From Ruminococcus sp. (lineage in GTDB: Bacteria; Bacillota_A; Clostridia; Oscillospirales; Ruminococcaceae), in NCBI RefSeq assembly GCF_016283395.1, contig NZ_JAEEMU010000049.1, forward strand, positions 17,454 through 81,453: a DNA stretch of 64,000 nucleotides. Reading direction: 5' to 3'. Made by a program: the position numbers and the translations under genes. The notes below the pieces were generated by a model. That model was not told where the DNA came from and searched no databases. It worked only from the letters and a program-made list of their open reading frames with translations. How positions within the stretch are numbered: the first letter of the stretch is position 1; each line of letters begins with the position of its first letter. Shown one piece after another: positions 51,568-60,046 of the stretch.

Positions 51568-53030
51568 GCGTCTGCCTCCTCTGCAAGTTTAAGGGCGTTG
51601 ACTACTGCCGCCGCCTTGTTTATGCACTCCTGATATTCCTTTTCGGGAACTGAGTCTGCAACTATTCCTGCACCGCTTCTTACGAATACCTTGCCGTTCT
51701 TCTTATATGCGATACGGATAGCGATGCAGGTATCAAGATTTCCTGTGAAGTCGATGTAGCCTATTGCTCCGCCGTAAATTCCGCGCTTATTGTTTTCGAG
51801 CTCTGCAATGAGCTGGCAGGCTCTTATCTTCGGAGCACCCGAAAGCGTACCTGCGGGGAGTACGGCACTTACTGCGTCTATACCGTCAAACTCTTCCCTG
51901 ATCTCTCCGCGTACTGTAGAGCCTATGTGCATTACGTGTGAATATCTCTCTATGCTGTGGAGCTTTTCTACCTCAACGCTTCCGAACTTGCTTATCTTGC
52001 CAAGGTCGTTTCTTCCGAGATCGACAAGCATATTATGCTCGGCAAGCTCCTTTTCGTCCCTGAGAAGTCCTTCCTCAAGCTCCTTGTCCTCTTTTTCCGT
52101 CTTTCCTCTCGGTCTTGTGCCTGCAAGAGGGAATGTGTGGAGGACTCCGTCCTCAAGCTTTACGAGAGTCTCAGGCGATGCACCTGCTATCTCTACATCT
52201 GTTCCCGAAAAATAGAACATATAAGGTGAAGGATTTATAGTTCTCAGCACTCTGTAGGTGTTGAGGAGACTTCCCTCAAACTCAGCACTGAGTCTGTTTG
52301 AAAGAACTATCTGGAAGATATCACCCTCGTGGATATGATGCTTTGCCTTTTCCACCATTCCGCAGTACTCTTCCTTGCTGAAAAGTGCTGTAACTTCACT
52401 TTTAAGGTGTCCTGCGGGTTCTTTCTTACGGTCGCCGTTTCTGAGCAGGTCAGCCATTTGCTGGAGTTCAAGCTTTGCCTTGTTGTAGCCTGCTTCGCCT
52501 TCGGCAAGCTTCATATTTGCTATAAGTATGAGCTTCTGACGGAAGTTGTCGAATGCGATGACCTTATCAAAAAGCATAAGGTCTACATCCTTGAAGTTCT
52601 CGTTGTCGTTGGTCTTGATGCGCAGTGTCTTTTCTGTATAGGCAAGGAAATCATACGAGAAGTATCCGACAAATCCGCCTGTAAATGCAGGAAGATAATC
52701 AAATTTCGGACTTCTGTACTTTGCAAGTATCTGTCTGATCTGTACAGACGGATCATCTGATGTCATTTTAACATCGCCTATGGTGAGTTCATTTCCACAG
52801 GCAGTTATCTGAGTCTTCGGATTAAAACCGAGGAATGTGTATCTGCCCCACTTTTCCTTTTCTGCCACAGATTCAAGCATATAGCAGTGTGTGGAAACAT
52901 TTTTCAGAGTCATTATAGCCTCGATAGGAGTACAGATATCAGACATTATCTCACAGCTTACGGGAACAATGTCATATTTTCCGCTCTTGGCTATTTCTTG
53001 TACTGTACTGAATTCGGGTAAAAATTTCAT
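51564..53030 (-). CDS. trpE: Anthranilate synthase component I
   Basis: The 488-residue chorismate-binding enzyme has FLGFNPKT in the N-terminal part with a feedback-type element YMLESVA, and the catalytic part with FQIVLSNRLSAEF, PLAGTRPRGKTEKED, EHNMLVDLGRNDLG, VLPAGTLSGAPKIRA and RSGAGIVADSVPEKE. It makes anthranilate from chorismate. The LLES-type loop near residue 52 suggests inhibition by tryptophan. It is the first gene after a tryptophan-type T-box. ATG 53030 follows GGAGGTGCTTTT. Confidence 0.96.
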   Translation of the reverse strand: MKFLPEFSTVQEIAKSGKYDIVPVSCEIMSDICTPIEAIMTLKNVSTHCYMLESVAEKEKWGRYTFLGFNPKTQITACGNELTIGDVKMTSDDPSVQIRQILAKYRSPKFDYLPAFTGGFVGYFSYDFLAYTEKTLRIKTNDNENFKDVDLMLFDKVIAFDNFRQKLILIANMKLAEGEAGYNKAKLELQQMADLLRNGDRKKEPAGHLKSEVTALFSKEEYCGMVEKAKHHIHEGDIFQIVLSNRLSAEFEGSLLNTYRVLRTINPSPYMFYFSGTDVEIAGASPETLVKLEDGVLHTFPLAGTRPRGKTEKEDKELEEGLLRDEKELAEHNMLVDLGRNDLGKISKFGSVEVEKLHSIERYSHVMHIGSTVRGEIREEFDGIDAVSAVLPAGTLSGAPKIRACQLIAELENNKRGIYGGAIGYIDFTGNLDTCIAIRIAYKKNGKVFVRSGAGIVADSVPEKEYQECINKAAAVVNALKLAEEADA

Positions 53031-53065
53031 AAAAGCACCTCCGCTGAACTGTCATGGAAAAATAA

Positions 53066-53370
53066 AAAAGTCCTTGACAGAACAAAATGATCTGTCAAGG
53101 ACGAATATATACTTATATCCGCGGTACCACCTTGATTCACGGCTTTGCCGTGCGCTTAACAGGATACTATCATATCCCTGATGCTTAACGCACATCCTAA
53201 CGTTGCAGAATACTCTGGAATATATACGTTTCTGAGCGAAATCTCAGTTCTGTCATTACCCATTTGACTGCACCCTCGGCGGTCCATTTGCTAATCTGTT
53301 TTTCACCTGACTCTCAGCATCGCAGGCTCTCTGTGGAAGCATAATTAACTTTATCTCCGCGTCAACGGTT
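53066..53370 (-). promoter_or_regulatory. T-box leader (specifier UGG, Trp) of the trp operon
   Basis: On the minus strand the conserved T-box AAGGTGGTACCGCGG lies at 53119-53133, followed by the terminator GTCCTTGACAGA...TCTGTCAAGGACTTTTTT (53068-53102). Upstream, stem I holds AGAGAG-type bulge elements and the specifier loop with TGG at 53284-53286 (followed by A), the tryptophan codon. Uncharged tRNA-Trp should favour antitermination and expression of trpE to trpF. Confidence 0.92.
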
Positions 53371-53383
53371 TACTCATATAATT

Positions 53384-53412
53384 ATTATAGCACTTGGACT
53401 TTTTTATGTCAA
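53384..53412 (-). promoter_or_regulatory. Promoter of the trp operon
   Basis: TTGACA, a 17-base spacer, TATAAT on the minus strand, both boxes perfect, just upstream of the T-box. Confidence 0.9.
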
Positions 53413-53446
53413 TAGAATTCAGATATTTTTTATATTTAATCAAAGC

Positions 53447-53860
53447 TCATATGATGATGCCGCTGAAATGGTCTATCTCGTGCTGTATTATCTCTGCCTC
53501 AAAATCGCGGAATATTCCGCGGCGGCGTTTGAATTTCTTATCAAGATACTCCACTGTGATTATACTGTGGCGCGTAACGGGACGAACTCCGTCAAGCGAA
53601 AGGCAGCCCTCCTCGGTATCATATGTCTCCTTCGACTTATCCACTATGACAGGATTTATCATAGCCACGTACTCATCGCCTATAAGTGCCACAAGTATAG
53701 TCTTATGCACTCCTATCATATTGGCAGCCATACCCACGCAGCGTTCCTCGTTTGCCTTTACCGTGTCGAGAAGATCGCGGACAGTCTGCATATCCGCTTT
53801 AGTTGCCGCTTCTGATCTTATGCTCAGTATCTCTTTATCTCTGACGATTTCCTTTATCAT
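53447..53860 (-). CDS. Peptide-deformylase-like protein with altered motif I
   Basis: The 137-residue protein has deformylase motif II TEEGCLSLDGV (metal Cys) and motif III IIQHEIDHFSG (metal His and catalytic Glu). Motif I reads CVGMAANMIGV, where classical enzymes have GxGLAAxQ; the oxyanion-hole Gln is Met here. Several clostridial homologues share this variant, so it may be a real subfamily rather than a broken gene. Start 53860 (MIKEIVRDKEIL) has AAAGGGC upstream; the longer frame to 53950 has no ribosome site. A standard deformylase is expected elsewhere in the genome. Confidence 0.85.
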   Translation of the reverse strand: MIKEIVRDKEILSIRSEAATKADMQTVRDLLDTVKANEERCVGMAANMIGVHKTILVALIGDEYVAMINPVIVDKSKETYDTEEGCLSLDGVRPVTRHSIITVEYLDKKFKRRRGIFRDFEAEIIQHEIDHFSGIII

Positions 53861-53955
53861 GCCCTTTGCCCTTTCGTTTTTTGTTTTATCATAACACATC
53901 GCTCCACAGCTGTCAAGGACAATGAGAGCTGCACATAATTTTTGATACAAAAATG

Positions 53956-53984
53956 TTTACATCAAAGATAAAAAGTGATATAAT
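53956..53984 (+). promoter_or_regulatory. Promoter of the membrane protein-comM unit
   Basis: TTTACA, a 17-base spacer, TATAAT with TGA before it, about 35 bases before ATG 54020. Confidence 0.78.
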
Positions 53985-54019
53985 AATATAGACCATAATT
54001 TTTTATATTGGAGAATTAT

Positions 54020-54820
54020 ATGGAATTCAAGAAAAACACTGAACTGATCGAAAAGCCCGACCATGCTCACTATCCTGTATGCAAAGGAAGGCTTGACGAA
54101 ATAGAAGATATAAGCCGAAAGACCTTTTTCTACACACTTGCTTCATGCGCTATAATGGCATTTTTTTCTCTGCTTCAGGTACCTATGCACTTAGTAGGCT
54201 GGGTACCGCTTATGTTCACTATCCAGGATACTGTCGCATTCAACATGGGCGCAGGCTTCAGCCTTTTTCAGCTGTTCATGTGTCTGGTCATTACAGGAAT
54301 ATCTCTCATTGGCTGCTCGAAACACAAAATAGCCACTGTTATCATGTTCTTTCTGTACGTTCTTACTTTTGTCTGTTCATTGATCGCAAGGGTCTCGGGA
54401 TTTGATTTCATAACTGTTATTATCGGCATTGGCGGAATGTATGTCAGCTTAGGTTCGCTTAAAGGATATTCGGATTACAAGCAGCTGAGGAACACAGAGG
54501 GCTTCCCAATATTCAGCACTGTCCTCGCCGACCATGATGACATGAAGAAAAACAGTCCCAACGGCTATAACAAAAGACATTTTGAAAAGCTTCTGCGCGA
54601 AAAAGCTTTGCGCGAACGCAATATAAATCCAAATGCAGCAGGCGGCAGGCAGCCTGTCCCGAACCTTACTAAGCCGCAGTCTGCTAATACGAAAGATATC
54701 GGCGGAATGCCTGCACTGAACGTCGCAAGGCAAAACCGCAATTTATCGGTGGGACAGAAATTCATACCCAAAGATCATAAAGAGGTGTTTTTTTCTGACA
54801 GTACGCTAAAATTGAAATAA
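54020..54820 (+). CDS. Four-helix membrane protein of unknown function
   Basis: The 266-residue protein has a charged N-terminus (EFKKNTELIEKPDHAHYPVCKGRLDEIEDISRK, split here), four hydrophobic segments between about 40 and 150 (FYTLASCAIMAFFSLL, FSLFQLFMCLVITGISLI, TVIMFFLYVLTFVCSLIA, ITVIIGIGGMYVSLGSL) and a basic, Pro/Asn-rich cytoplasmic tail (about 165-266). I do not recognise it. ATG 54020 has TTGGAG six bases upstream. It lies 12 bases before comM, so the two are probably read together. Confidence 0.72.
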   Translation: MEFKKNTELIEKPDHAHYPVCKGRLDEIEDISRKTFFYTLASCAIMAFFSLLQVPMHLVGWVPLMFTIQDTVAFNMGAGFSLFQLFMCLVITGISLIGCSKHKIATVIMFFLYVLTFVCSLIARVSGFDFITVIIGIGGMYVSLGSLKGYSDYKQLRNTEGFPIFSTVLADHDDMKKNSPNGYNKRHFEKLLREKALRERNINPNAAGGRQPVPNLTKPQSANTKDIGGMPALNVARQNRNLSVGQKFIPKDHKEVFFSDSTLKLK

Positions 54821-54832
54821 GGGGGACATATT

Positions 54833-56359
54833 ATGTTTGCGAAGGTCTCAAGTCTCGGACTTTTCGGACTCAATGCTTTTCCTGTTGATGTAGAGATAGA
54901 TATCAGCCGCGGAAATCCGCAGTTTGAAGTAGTCGGACTGCCTGATACCGTTGTAAAGGAGAGCCGCGAAAGAATAAGGGCAGCTCTGCGCTCATGCAGT
55001 ATAAGCTTCCCTGTAGCCTCGGTAATGATAAATCTTGCGCCTGCCGACACCAAAAAAAGCGGTTCTGTGCATGATATGGCTATATTTATGGCAATTCTCC
55101 GCGGTATGCGCATGATAAGCGAAGACCTTGACGGCTGTTCGTTCATCGGCGAGATATCCTTAAACGGCGATATCCGCAGGATAAACGGTGTGCTCCCTAT
55201 GGTCATGCTTGCCCGTGAACTGGGAATAAAGTCTGTATTCGTTCCTGCTGACAATGCAAAGGAAGCCTCTGTTATCGACGGTGTGGACATATATGCTGTA
55301 AATAACGCAGAAGAGCTTATAAGACATTTCCGCAACGAAGAGAAGCTTGCTCCCTGTGAGCACTACGTTCCTTCCGAGGCTGCATATACCGAAACTCTCG
55401 ATTTTGCTGACGTAAGAGGACAGCAGTCAGCGAAAAAGGCTCTTGAGATAGCTGCGGCAGGCGGACATAACGCACTGCTTATAGGTTCACCCGGAAGCGG
55501 AAAGAGTATGCTCGCAAAGCGTATGCCCTCCATACTTCCGCCGCTTACCTTCGAGGAAGCACTTGAAACCACAAAAGTTCATTCGATTTCGGGACTTCTT
55601 ACTCCCGAAACTCCCATAATAACAAAAAGACCGTTTCGCTCGCCTCATCATACCATATCCTCGGCAGGACTGGCAGGCGGCGGCAGTATCCCTCACCCCG
55701 GAGAGGTATCCCTTGCTCATAACGGACTTCTTTTTCTGGACGAGCTTGCGGAATTTGACCGCAAGACACTGGAGATACTCAGACAGCCCCTTGAGGACAG
55801 AAAAGTGACTATTGCCCGTGCATCAGGAACTATCACTTACCCCTGCACTATTATGCTCATAGGTGCAATGAACCCATGTCCCTGCGGATATTACGGTCAC
55901 CCAAAGAGAAAATGCATCTGCCCTAAAAACAAAGTTGCATCATACCTTTCAAAGATATCAGGTCCGCTCCTCGACCGTTTCGACCTTCACATCGAAGTTG
56001 CGCCTGTGGAATTCGGCGACCTTTCCTCGAAAGTCAAGGAAGAAAGCTCCGCCGAGATACGTAAGCGTGTTATGGCGGCAAGAGCCGTACAGGAGGAGCG
56101 TTTCAAGGGCACAGGCATTACCTGTAACGCTCTGATAACTCCCGATAAATTACAGGAGCTTTGTCCTATGGACGATGCTGCCGAAACACTTATGAAAAAT
56201 GTATTCGACAGGCTTGGTCTCAGCGCGAGAGCCTACGACCGTATACTGAAAGTATCAAGAACTATCGCAGATATCGACGGTTCTGAAGTAATAAAAAAAC
56301 AGCACGTTGCGGAAGCCGCTCAGTTCAGGAGCCTTGACCGCAAGTACTGGAACGAATGA
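54833..56359 (+). CDS. comM: ComM/YifB-family Mg-chelatase-like AAA+ ATPase
   Basis: The 508-residue protein has an N-terminal Lon-protease-like ChlI domain (FAKVSSLGLFGLNAFPVDVEIDIS, split), Walker A LIGSPGSGKSMLAKRMP, Walker B LFLDELAEFDRKTLEILRQPLE and a zinc-type CPCGYYGHPKRKCICP with a sensor GPLLDRFDLHIEV and C-terminal YDRILKVSRTIADIDG. ComM is a helicase that helps branch migration during natural transformation. Ribosome site AAGGGGGACATATT. Competence itself cannot be judged from this window. Confidence 0.93.
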   Translation: MFAKVSSLGLFGLNAFPVDVEIDISRGNPQFEVVGLPDTVVKESRERIRAALRSCSISFPVASVMINLAPADTKKSGSVHDMAIFMAILRGMRMISEDLDGCSFIGEISLNGDIRRINGVLPMVMLARELGIKSVFVPADNAKEASVIDGVDIYAVNNAEELIRHFRNEEKLAPCEHYVPSEAAYTETLDFADVRGQQSAKKALEIAAAGGHNALLIGSPGSGKSMLAKRMPSILPPLTFEEALETTKVHSISGLLTPETPIITKRPFRSPHHTISSAGLAGGGSIPHPGEVSLAHNGLLFLDELAEFDRKTLEILRQPLEDRKVTIARASGTITYPCTIMLIGAMNPCPCGYYGHPKRKCICPKNKVASYLSKISGPLLDRFDLHIEVAPVEFGDLSSKVKEESSAEIRKRVMAARAVQEERFKGTGITCNALITPDKLQELCPMDDAAETLMKNVFDRLGLSARAYDRILKVSRTIADIDGSEVIKKQHVAEAAQFRSLDRKYWNE

Positions 56360-56363
56360 TTAG

Positions 56364-56396
56364 CGTGTAGGGACGACCATTGGGCGTCCCTACAGG
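56364..56396. repeat. Single GTAGGG-framed palindrome between comM and rodA
   Basis: GTAGGGACGACC-att-GGGCGTCCCTAC, the cleanest example of the frame with both GTAGGG and CCCTAC. Confidence 0.8.
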
Positions 56397-56433
56397 CACA
56401 AACGTAAAAAGAAAGAAAAACTAAGGAGAAACA

Positions 56434-57588
56434 ATGAAATCGGCATTTAAAAAATTACCCTCAGGCAAACACAGCATTGACGGCGGACTGCTTTTTGCAG
56501 TTACGCTGTGCGCCGCAATAAGTACCCTGCTGATCTATTCGATCACACAGAACAAGGTGCTTGAGTCAGTTGGTTCAAGCTACTGGAAAACTCAGCTCTT
56601 TTCAATGGGCGCAGGTATAGTTGCAGCGATCATAATCTCGTTTATTGATTACCGAAAGCTGGTAAAGCTATGGTTCATATTCGTTCCCGTTGCTCTGGGA
56701 CTTATGGCACTCACCTTCACCTCTCTCGGCTACAGGCGACAAGGTGCAGACGACCAGGCTTGGCTCAATCTCGGATTTATCCAGTTCCAGCCCTCTGAGG
56801 TACTGAAACTGGCATTCATACTCACATTCGGCTATCATCTTTCACGCGATGAGGAGGAAATGAACAAGCCTCTGCATATGCTGCTGATAATCATTCACGG
56901 CATGATACCAATAGGTATCGTCGGCTTGCAGGGTGACTACGGAACAGCTATCGTATTCGCTGCTATATTCGCTTTTATGATATGCTCGGCAAAAATATCG
57001 TGGAAATACCTTGTGGCAGCTCCTTTCGTTATCGCTGCGGGAGTAGCGGGAATGTGGTTCTTCGCACTCAGTGAGTTCCACAAAAAGCGTATACTCATCC
57101 TCTTCCACCCCGGAACCGATCCCGAATATATCGAATATCAGCAGGATCTGGGACTTGCTGCCCTGAAATCCGGCGGCGTATTCGGAAAAGGACTCTTCGG
57201 CAAGCCCGAGGACTATATCACAGTTCCCGAAATACACAACGACTTCATCTTCACATACGCAGGACAGGTATTCGGCTTTGTTGGTTCTATGGGAATAATC
57301 ATAATCCTCGCCTATATATGCCTTAAAATCTTCGGCGACAGCCGTGTATGCCGCGATCATCTCGGCAAATTCATTTGCATGGGAGCTTTCGGACTTATCT
57401 TTTCACACTGTATCATGAATATAGGAATGGTACTGAAAGTTGCTCCTGTTATCGGCGTTCCGCTGCCTTTCCTCAGTGCGGGCGGTACGGCTATGATAAG
57501 TATGTACGCTATTATCGGACTCGTTCTCAGCACCTACAGTCACCGTGCCGTGAACTATAACGTATTCTACGATGAAGAAAACGAATAA
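56434..57588 (+). CDS. rodA: RodA/FtsW/SpoVE-family peptidoglycan polymerase
   Basis: The 384-residue SEDS protein has about ten membrane segments. Family motifs include GADDQAWLNLGFIQFQPSEVLKLAFI (split), GDYGTAIVFAAIF, QQDLGLAALKSGGVFGKGLFG, EIHNDFIFTYAGQVFGFVG with the catalytic-region Asp, and VIGVPLPFLSAGGTAMIS. It is likely RodA rather than FtsW because it lies apart from the division cluster, but SpoVE cannot be excluded. The ribosome site AAGGAGAAACA is good. Confidence 0.92.
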   Translation: MKSAFKKLPSGKHSIDGGLLFAVTLCAAISTLLIYSITQNKVLESVGSSYWKTQLFSMGAGIVAAIIISFIDYRKLVKLWFIFVPVALGLMALTFTSLGYRRQGADDQAWLNLGFIQFQPSEVLKLAFILTFGYHLSRDEEEMNKPLHMLLIIIHGMIPIGIVGLQGDYGTAIVFAAIFAFMICSAKISWKYLVAAPFVIAAGVAGMWFFALSEFHKKRILILFHPGTDPEYIEYQQDLGLAALKSGGVFGKGLFGKPEDYITVPEIHNDFIFTYAGQVFGFVGSMGIIIILAYICLKIFGDSRVCRDHLGKFICMGAFGLIFSHCIMNIGMVLKVAPVIGVPLPFLSAGGTAMISMYAIIGLVLSTYSHRAVNYNVFYDEENE

Positions 57589-57604
57589 ACTTCATACAAC
57601 GACA

Positions 57605-57640
57605 AAATGCGGAAGTCTTACGACTTCCGCATTTTTATAT
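57605..57640. terminator. Bidirectional terminator shared by rodA and the radical SAM gene
   Basis: AAATGCGGAAGTC-ttac-GACTTCCGCATTTTTAT between two convergent genes, with A-rich DNA on the left (GACAAAATG) as a T tract for the minus strand. Confidence 0.88.
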
Positions 57641-57658
57641 ATATTGATACCCCTTAAC

Positions 57659-58732
57659 TCAGAAAAGAACGTCCTTGAAACAGACAAGCGGCTTTTTATT
57701 GTCAAAGTCCCAGCTGTGGAAAGCATCGCCGTGACAATAGTCCTTGTGGAAGCACTTTGAGCAGGTCTCGTTATCATCTGCAAGATCGCGTCTGAATACC
57801 TGGAACTTGTTCTTCCATACCTCACTAAATCTGTCCTTGAGGATATTTCCCTGTACTAATTCAGGTCTGCGCTCAATATCGAGACAGGCAATGATATCAC
57901 CGTTTGCAGTGATACTTGCGGTATAGAGTCCTGCTGTGCAGAGATAGTACCAGTCACGGACTTCACGCTCGTACTCCATGCCAAGATAATGGCTGCATCC
58001 GTATGTAACAGGCTCGCCTGCTATGCGCTTATTTCTGATGAACTCAAAGATAGTCTGATAATCCTCTTTTGTAAGGATAAGCTCGGGGTGCTGCTTAGCA
58101 CGTCCCATAGGCTCGATATTGATAACACGCCATGAGTCTATATCCATTTCGTTGAATATCTTGTAAAGCTCATCAAGCTGGCCGATGTTCTGATGAGTAA
58201 CAACGGTAGTTATCTGCACGTTCTCAAATCCTCCCACGCGCAGAAGACTCTCGATACCTTTCATAGCCTTCTTGTAGCCGCCAGGAGTTCTTCTGAAAGC
58301 GTCGTGAGTCTCTTCAAGACCGTCTATACTTACGGAAATAGTTCCCATACCGACTTTCTGAAGGTCACGCGCAACACTGTCGTCAATAAGTGTAGCGTTA
58401 CTTGTCATGCCCCAGCTGAAGCCCAGTTCATGAGCAGCTCCCATAATATCGAAGAATTCCTTCCTGAGAAGCGGCTCGCCGCCTGTGATACAGAGCATTT
58501 TTCCGTCAGTTGTCATATCTTCCTTTACCTGTGTAAGGAATGTGCGGTACTGGTCAACTGACAGCTCTTCCGAAGTTACATCGCCGCAGTAGCTTCCGCA
58601 GTGGAGACAACGCTCGTTGCAGCGCAGAGTAAGCTCAAGAAATAGATTACGGAGCTTTGGCTCTTTCATAAGTTTGCTTCTGTACTCTCTCATCTGTTCA
58701 AGATGCTTACGCTTCATTTCTATACTGAGCAT
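57659..58732 (-). CDS. Radical SAM/SPASM enzyme of the YGP-repeat system
   Basis: The 357-residue enzyme has the radical SAM motif CNERCLHC (Cys38, 42, 45), the SAM-contact GGEPLLRKEFFDI and SVSIDGLEETHDAFR, and a C-terminal SPASM region with cysteines in YLCTAGLYTASITANGDIIAC and ETCSKCFHKDYCHG, ending PLVCFKDVLF. No recognition (RRE) domain is visible before Cys38. SPASM enzymes modify peptides with extra FeS clusters. The ATG lies one base after the stop of the YGP-dockerin gene upstream, and the ribosome site GAGGAG is inside that gene's last codons, so enzyme and probable substrate are coupled. The target may be the YGP motifs. This is inferred from position and repeated motifs, not shown. 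Confidence 0.93.
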   Translation of the reverse strand: MLSIEMKRKHLEQMREYRSKLMKEPKLRNLFLELTLRCNERCLHCGSYCGDVTSEELSVDQYRTFLTQVKEDMTTDGKMLCITGGEPLLRKEFFDIMGAAHELGFSWGMTSNATLIDDSVARDLQKVGMGTISVSIDGLEETHDAFRRTPGGYKKAMKGIESLLRVGGFENVQITTVVTHQNIGQLDELYKIFNEMDIDSWRVINIEPMGRAKQHPELILTKEDYQTIFEFIRNKRIAGEPVTYGCSHYLGMEYEREVRDWYYLCTAGLYTASITANGDIIACLDIERRPELVQGNILKDRFSEVWKNKFQVFRRDLADDNETCSKCFHKDYCHGDAFHSWDFDNKKPLVCFKDVLF

Positions 58733-58733
58733 A

Positions 58734-59507
58734 TTATTTCTCCTCGTTTGTTGTATTTATATTGCCGTCTGATGCTGATTGCTCTTCTGCTGTAGTTGCA
58801 TAGGATTTTATTTCGTATACAGGAGCAGGTCCGTAAACAGGAGCTACTATATCAGTCCTCGGATTATAAGCAGTTGTAACAACAACCTCATCATCGTCTG
58901 CCTTCTGTGCGGGATAATTGTCAAGATCCTTTATTTTTCCAAGGAGATACTTGTTAAGGATAACAAGGTCGCCCACACTTATTCTTCCGTCCTTATTGAG
59001 ATCGCTGAAATGAAGATTTACGGTATCAGCATATTCATCGAAAAGTATAGCCTTTCTCATTGCTATCGAATCGAAGATATCTACAGTATAATCACCGTTC
59101 ACATCGCCCTTGATAGTCGGAGCAGGTCCGTAAGCAGGCTGAGGCAGCATTGTTGTTGTCAGTTCAACGATATCCTCCTGCTCGGAAGTAGTAACAGTGC
59201 TTGTTGATGTAGGACCGTAGACCGTTCTCGGCATTGTAGTTGTCAATGATGTCATAGTTTCCAGCGGTATGGAAGTAGTTGTTCCCCATACCCACTGACC
59301 GTCAATCGTTCCGTCTATTATCCAGTCTGTTGGAGGAGGACCATATGCTCCATAAGAATTTGCAAACGCATCTCTCTCGGTTACGTTTGAAAAACCAAAG
59401 CCCCTATTCTGATTCTGCTCACTCCCCTCTGCTACGGCTGTCATGGCAGACGCACCTGCTGCGGCAAAGGCTGCGGCAGTAAGAACGGTACGTAAAGTTT
59501 TTTTCAT
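58734..59507 (-). CDS. Secreted YGP-motif protein with dockerin (candidate rSAM substrate 1)
   Basis: The 257-residue protein has a signal peptide MKKTLRTVLTAAAFAAAG, the same as in the gene at 60047-60604. YGP motifs are AYGPPPT (Tyr55), VYGPTST (Tyr97), AYGPAPT (Tyr126) and VYGPAPV (Tyr225). A type-I dockerin-like module lies at about 133-197 (GDVNGDYTVDIFDSIA and SDLNKDGRISVGDLVILNKYLLG) and a Thr-rich linker precedes it. The motif after the dockerin is preceded by YNPRTDIVA, like the spacer repeat in the lipoprotein gene. It would be modified before export and then delivered to a cohesin. Upstream is a conserved leader with TGCACAA...TTGTGCA (59600-59629). Confidence 0.85.
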   Translation of the reverse strand: MKKTLRTVLTAAAFAAAGASAMTAVAEGSEQNQNRGFGFSNVTERDAFANSYGAYGPPPTDWIIDGTIDGQWVWGTTTSIPLETMTSLTTTMPRTVYGPTSTSTVTTSEQEDIVELTTTMLPQPAYGPAPTIKGDVNGDYTVDIFDSIAMRKAILFDEYADTVNLHFSDLNKDGRISVGDLVILNKYLLGKIKDLDNYPAQKADDDEVVVTTAYNPRTDIVAPVYGPAPVYEIKSYATTAEEQSASDGNINTTNEEK

Positions 59508-59599
59508 TTAATAAACACTCCTTTCAAATTTTTCAGTGCTGTATAATAAATGTCAGAAAAACTCTCAGTTTTTTCCATATATATTCAATTTTGGATATA

Positions 59600-59629
59600 T
59601 GCACAAAGTCATTATCTATTCATTGTGCA
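59600..59629 (-). promoter_or_regulatory. Leader hairpin TGCACAA-N16-TTGTGCA of the YGP-dockerin gene
   Basis: Arms of seven bases and a 16-base centre. The same arms and spacing recur at 60698-60727 before the other YGP-dockerin gene, with ATATATCC and ACATTTATTATA also kept downstream. Confidence 0.7.
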
Positions 59630-59632
59630 GTT

Positions 59633-59908
59633 TTACTCCTCTGGTGGGCCGTATACCAGCTGTACCTTGTCCTTCTCGGGCTTATATTCAGAAGCAGCCT
59701 CGGTTTTGTCTGCTTCTGTAACAGGAGGTCCGTAAACGTCCTGTACTTCGTCCTTTGCAGGATCGTACTCAGATGTTATGGTAGTATTTTCAGTGACTGG
59801 CGGTCCGTACACAGTCTGAACGCCGCTGTTCCCGTGGTCACAGCCTGTAAGTCCAGCAGCCGCCGCAAACATTGCCGCCATGAGTTTTGTCTTGCTTGAC
59901 TTTTTCAT
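59633..59908 (-). CDS. Small lipoprotein with three YGPP motifs (candidate rSAM substrate 2)
   Basis: The 91-residue protein has a lipoprotein signal with LTGC (Cys23), so the mature protein is about 69 residues. VYGPP motifs occur at Tyr34, Tyr59 and Tyr86, separated by a repeated spacer (SEYDPAKDEVQD and SEYKPEKDKVQL), a tandem repeat of about 26 residues. Nothing else is present, which makes it look like a carrier of the motif. Start 59908 is chosen because AAAGGGGG lies seven bases upstream; ATG 59914 would be too close. It has its own promoter (59939-59967) and precedes the YGP-dockerin and radical SAM genes. Confidence 0.88.
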   Translation of the reverse strand: MKKSSKTKLMAAMFAAAAGLTGCDHGNSGVQTVYGPPVTENTTITSEYDPAKDEVQDVYGPPVTEADKTEAASEYKPEKDKVQLVYGPPEE

Positions 59909-59938
59909 ATACATGCCCCCTTTATAGTAGTTACTTTT

Positions 59939-59967
59939 ATTTTACTCCATATATCTTGATTTGTCAA
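59939..59967 (-). promoter_or_regulatory. Promoter of lipoprotein-dockerin-rSAM unit (TATGGAG type)
   Basis: TTGACA, a 17-base spacer ending TATATGGAG, TAAAAT. Twenty-seven of 29 bases agree with the promoter at 60767-60795. Confidence 0.85.
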
Positions 59968-60017
59968 CAGCTTATTCCCTGGATTTCAGACTCAAAATGC
60001 TTTTTTATTATAATTAA

Positions 60018-60042
60018 AAAGCGGAACTTAAAGTTCCGCTTT
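60018..60042 (-). terminator. Terminator of the first YGP-dockerin gene
   Basis: AAAGCGGAACTT-AAAGTTCCGCTTTTTAATT on the minus strand, 5 bases after the stop, so this gene is a separate unit. Confidence 0.88.
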
Positions 60043-60046
60043 GGCA

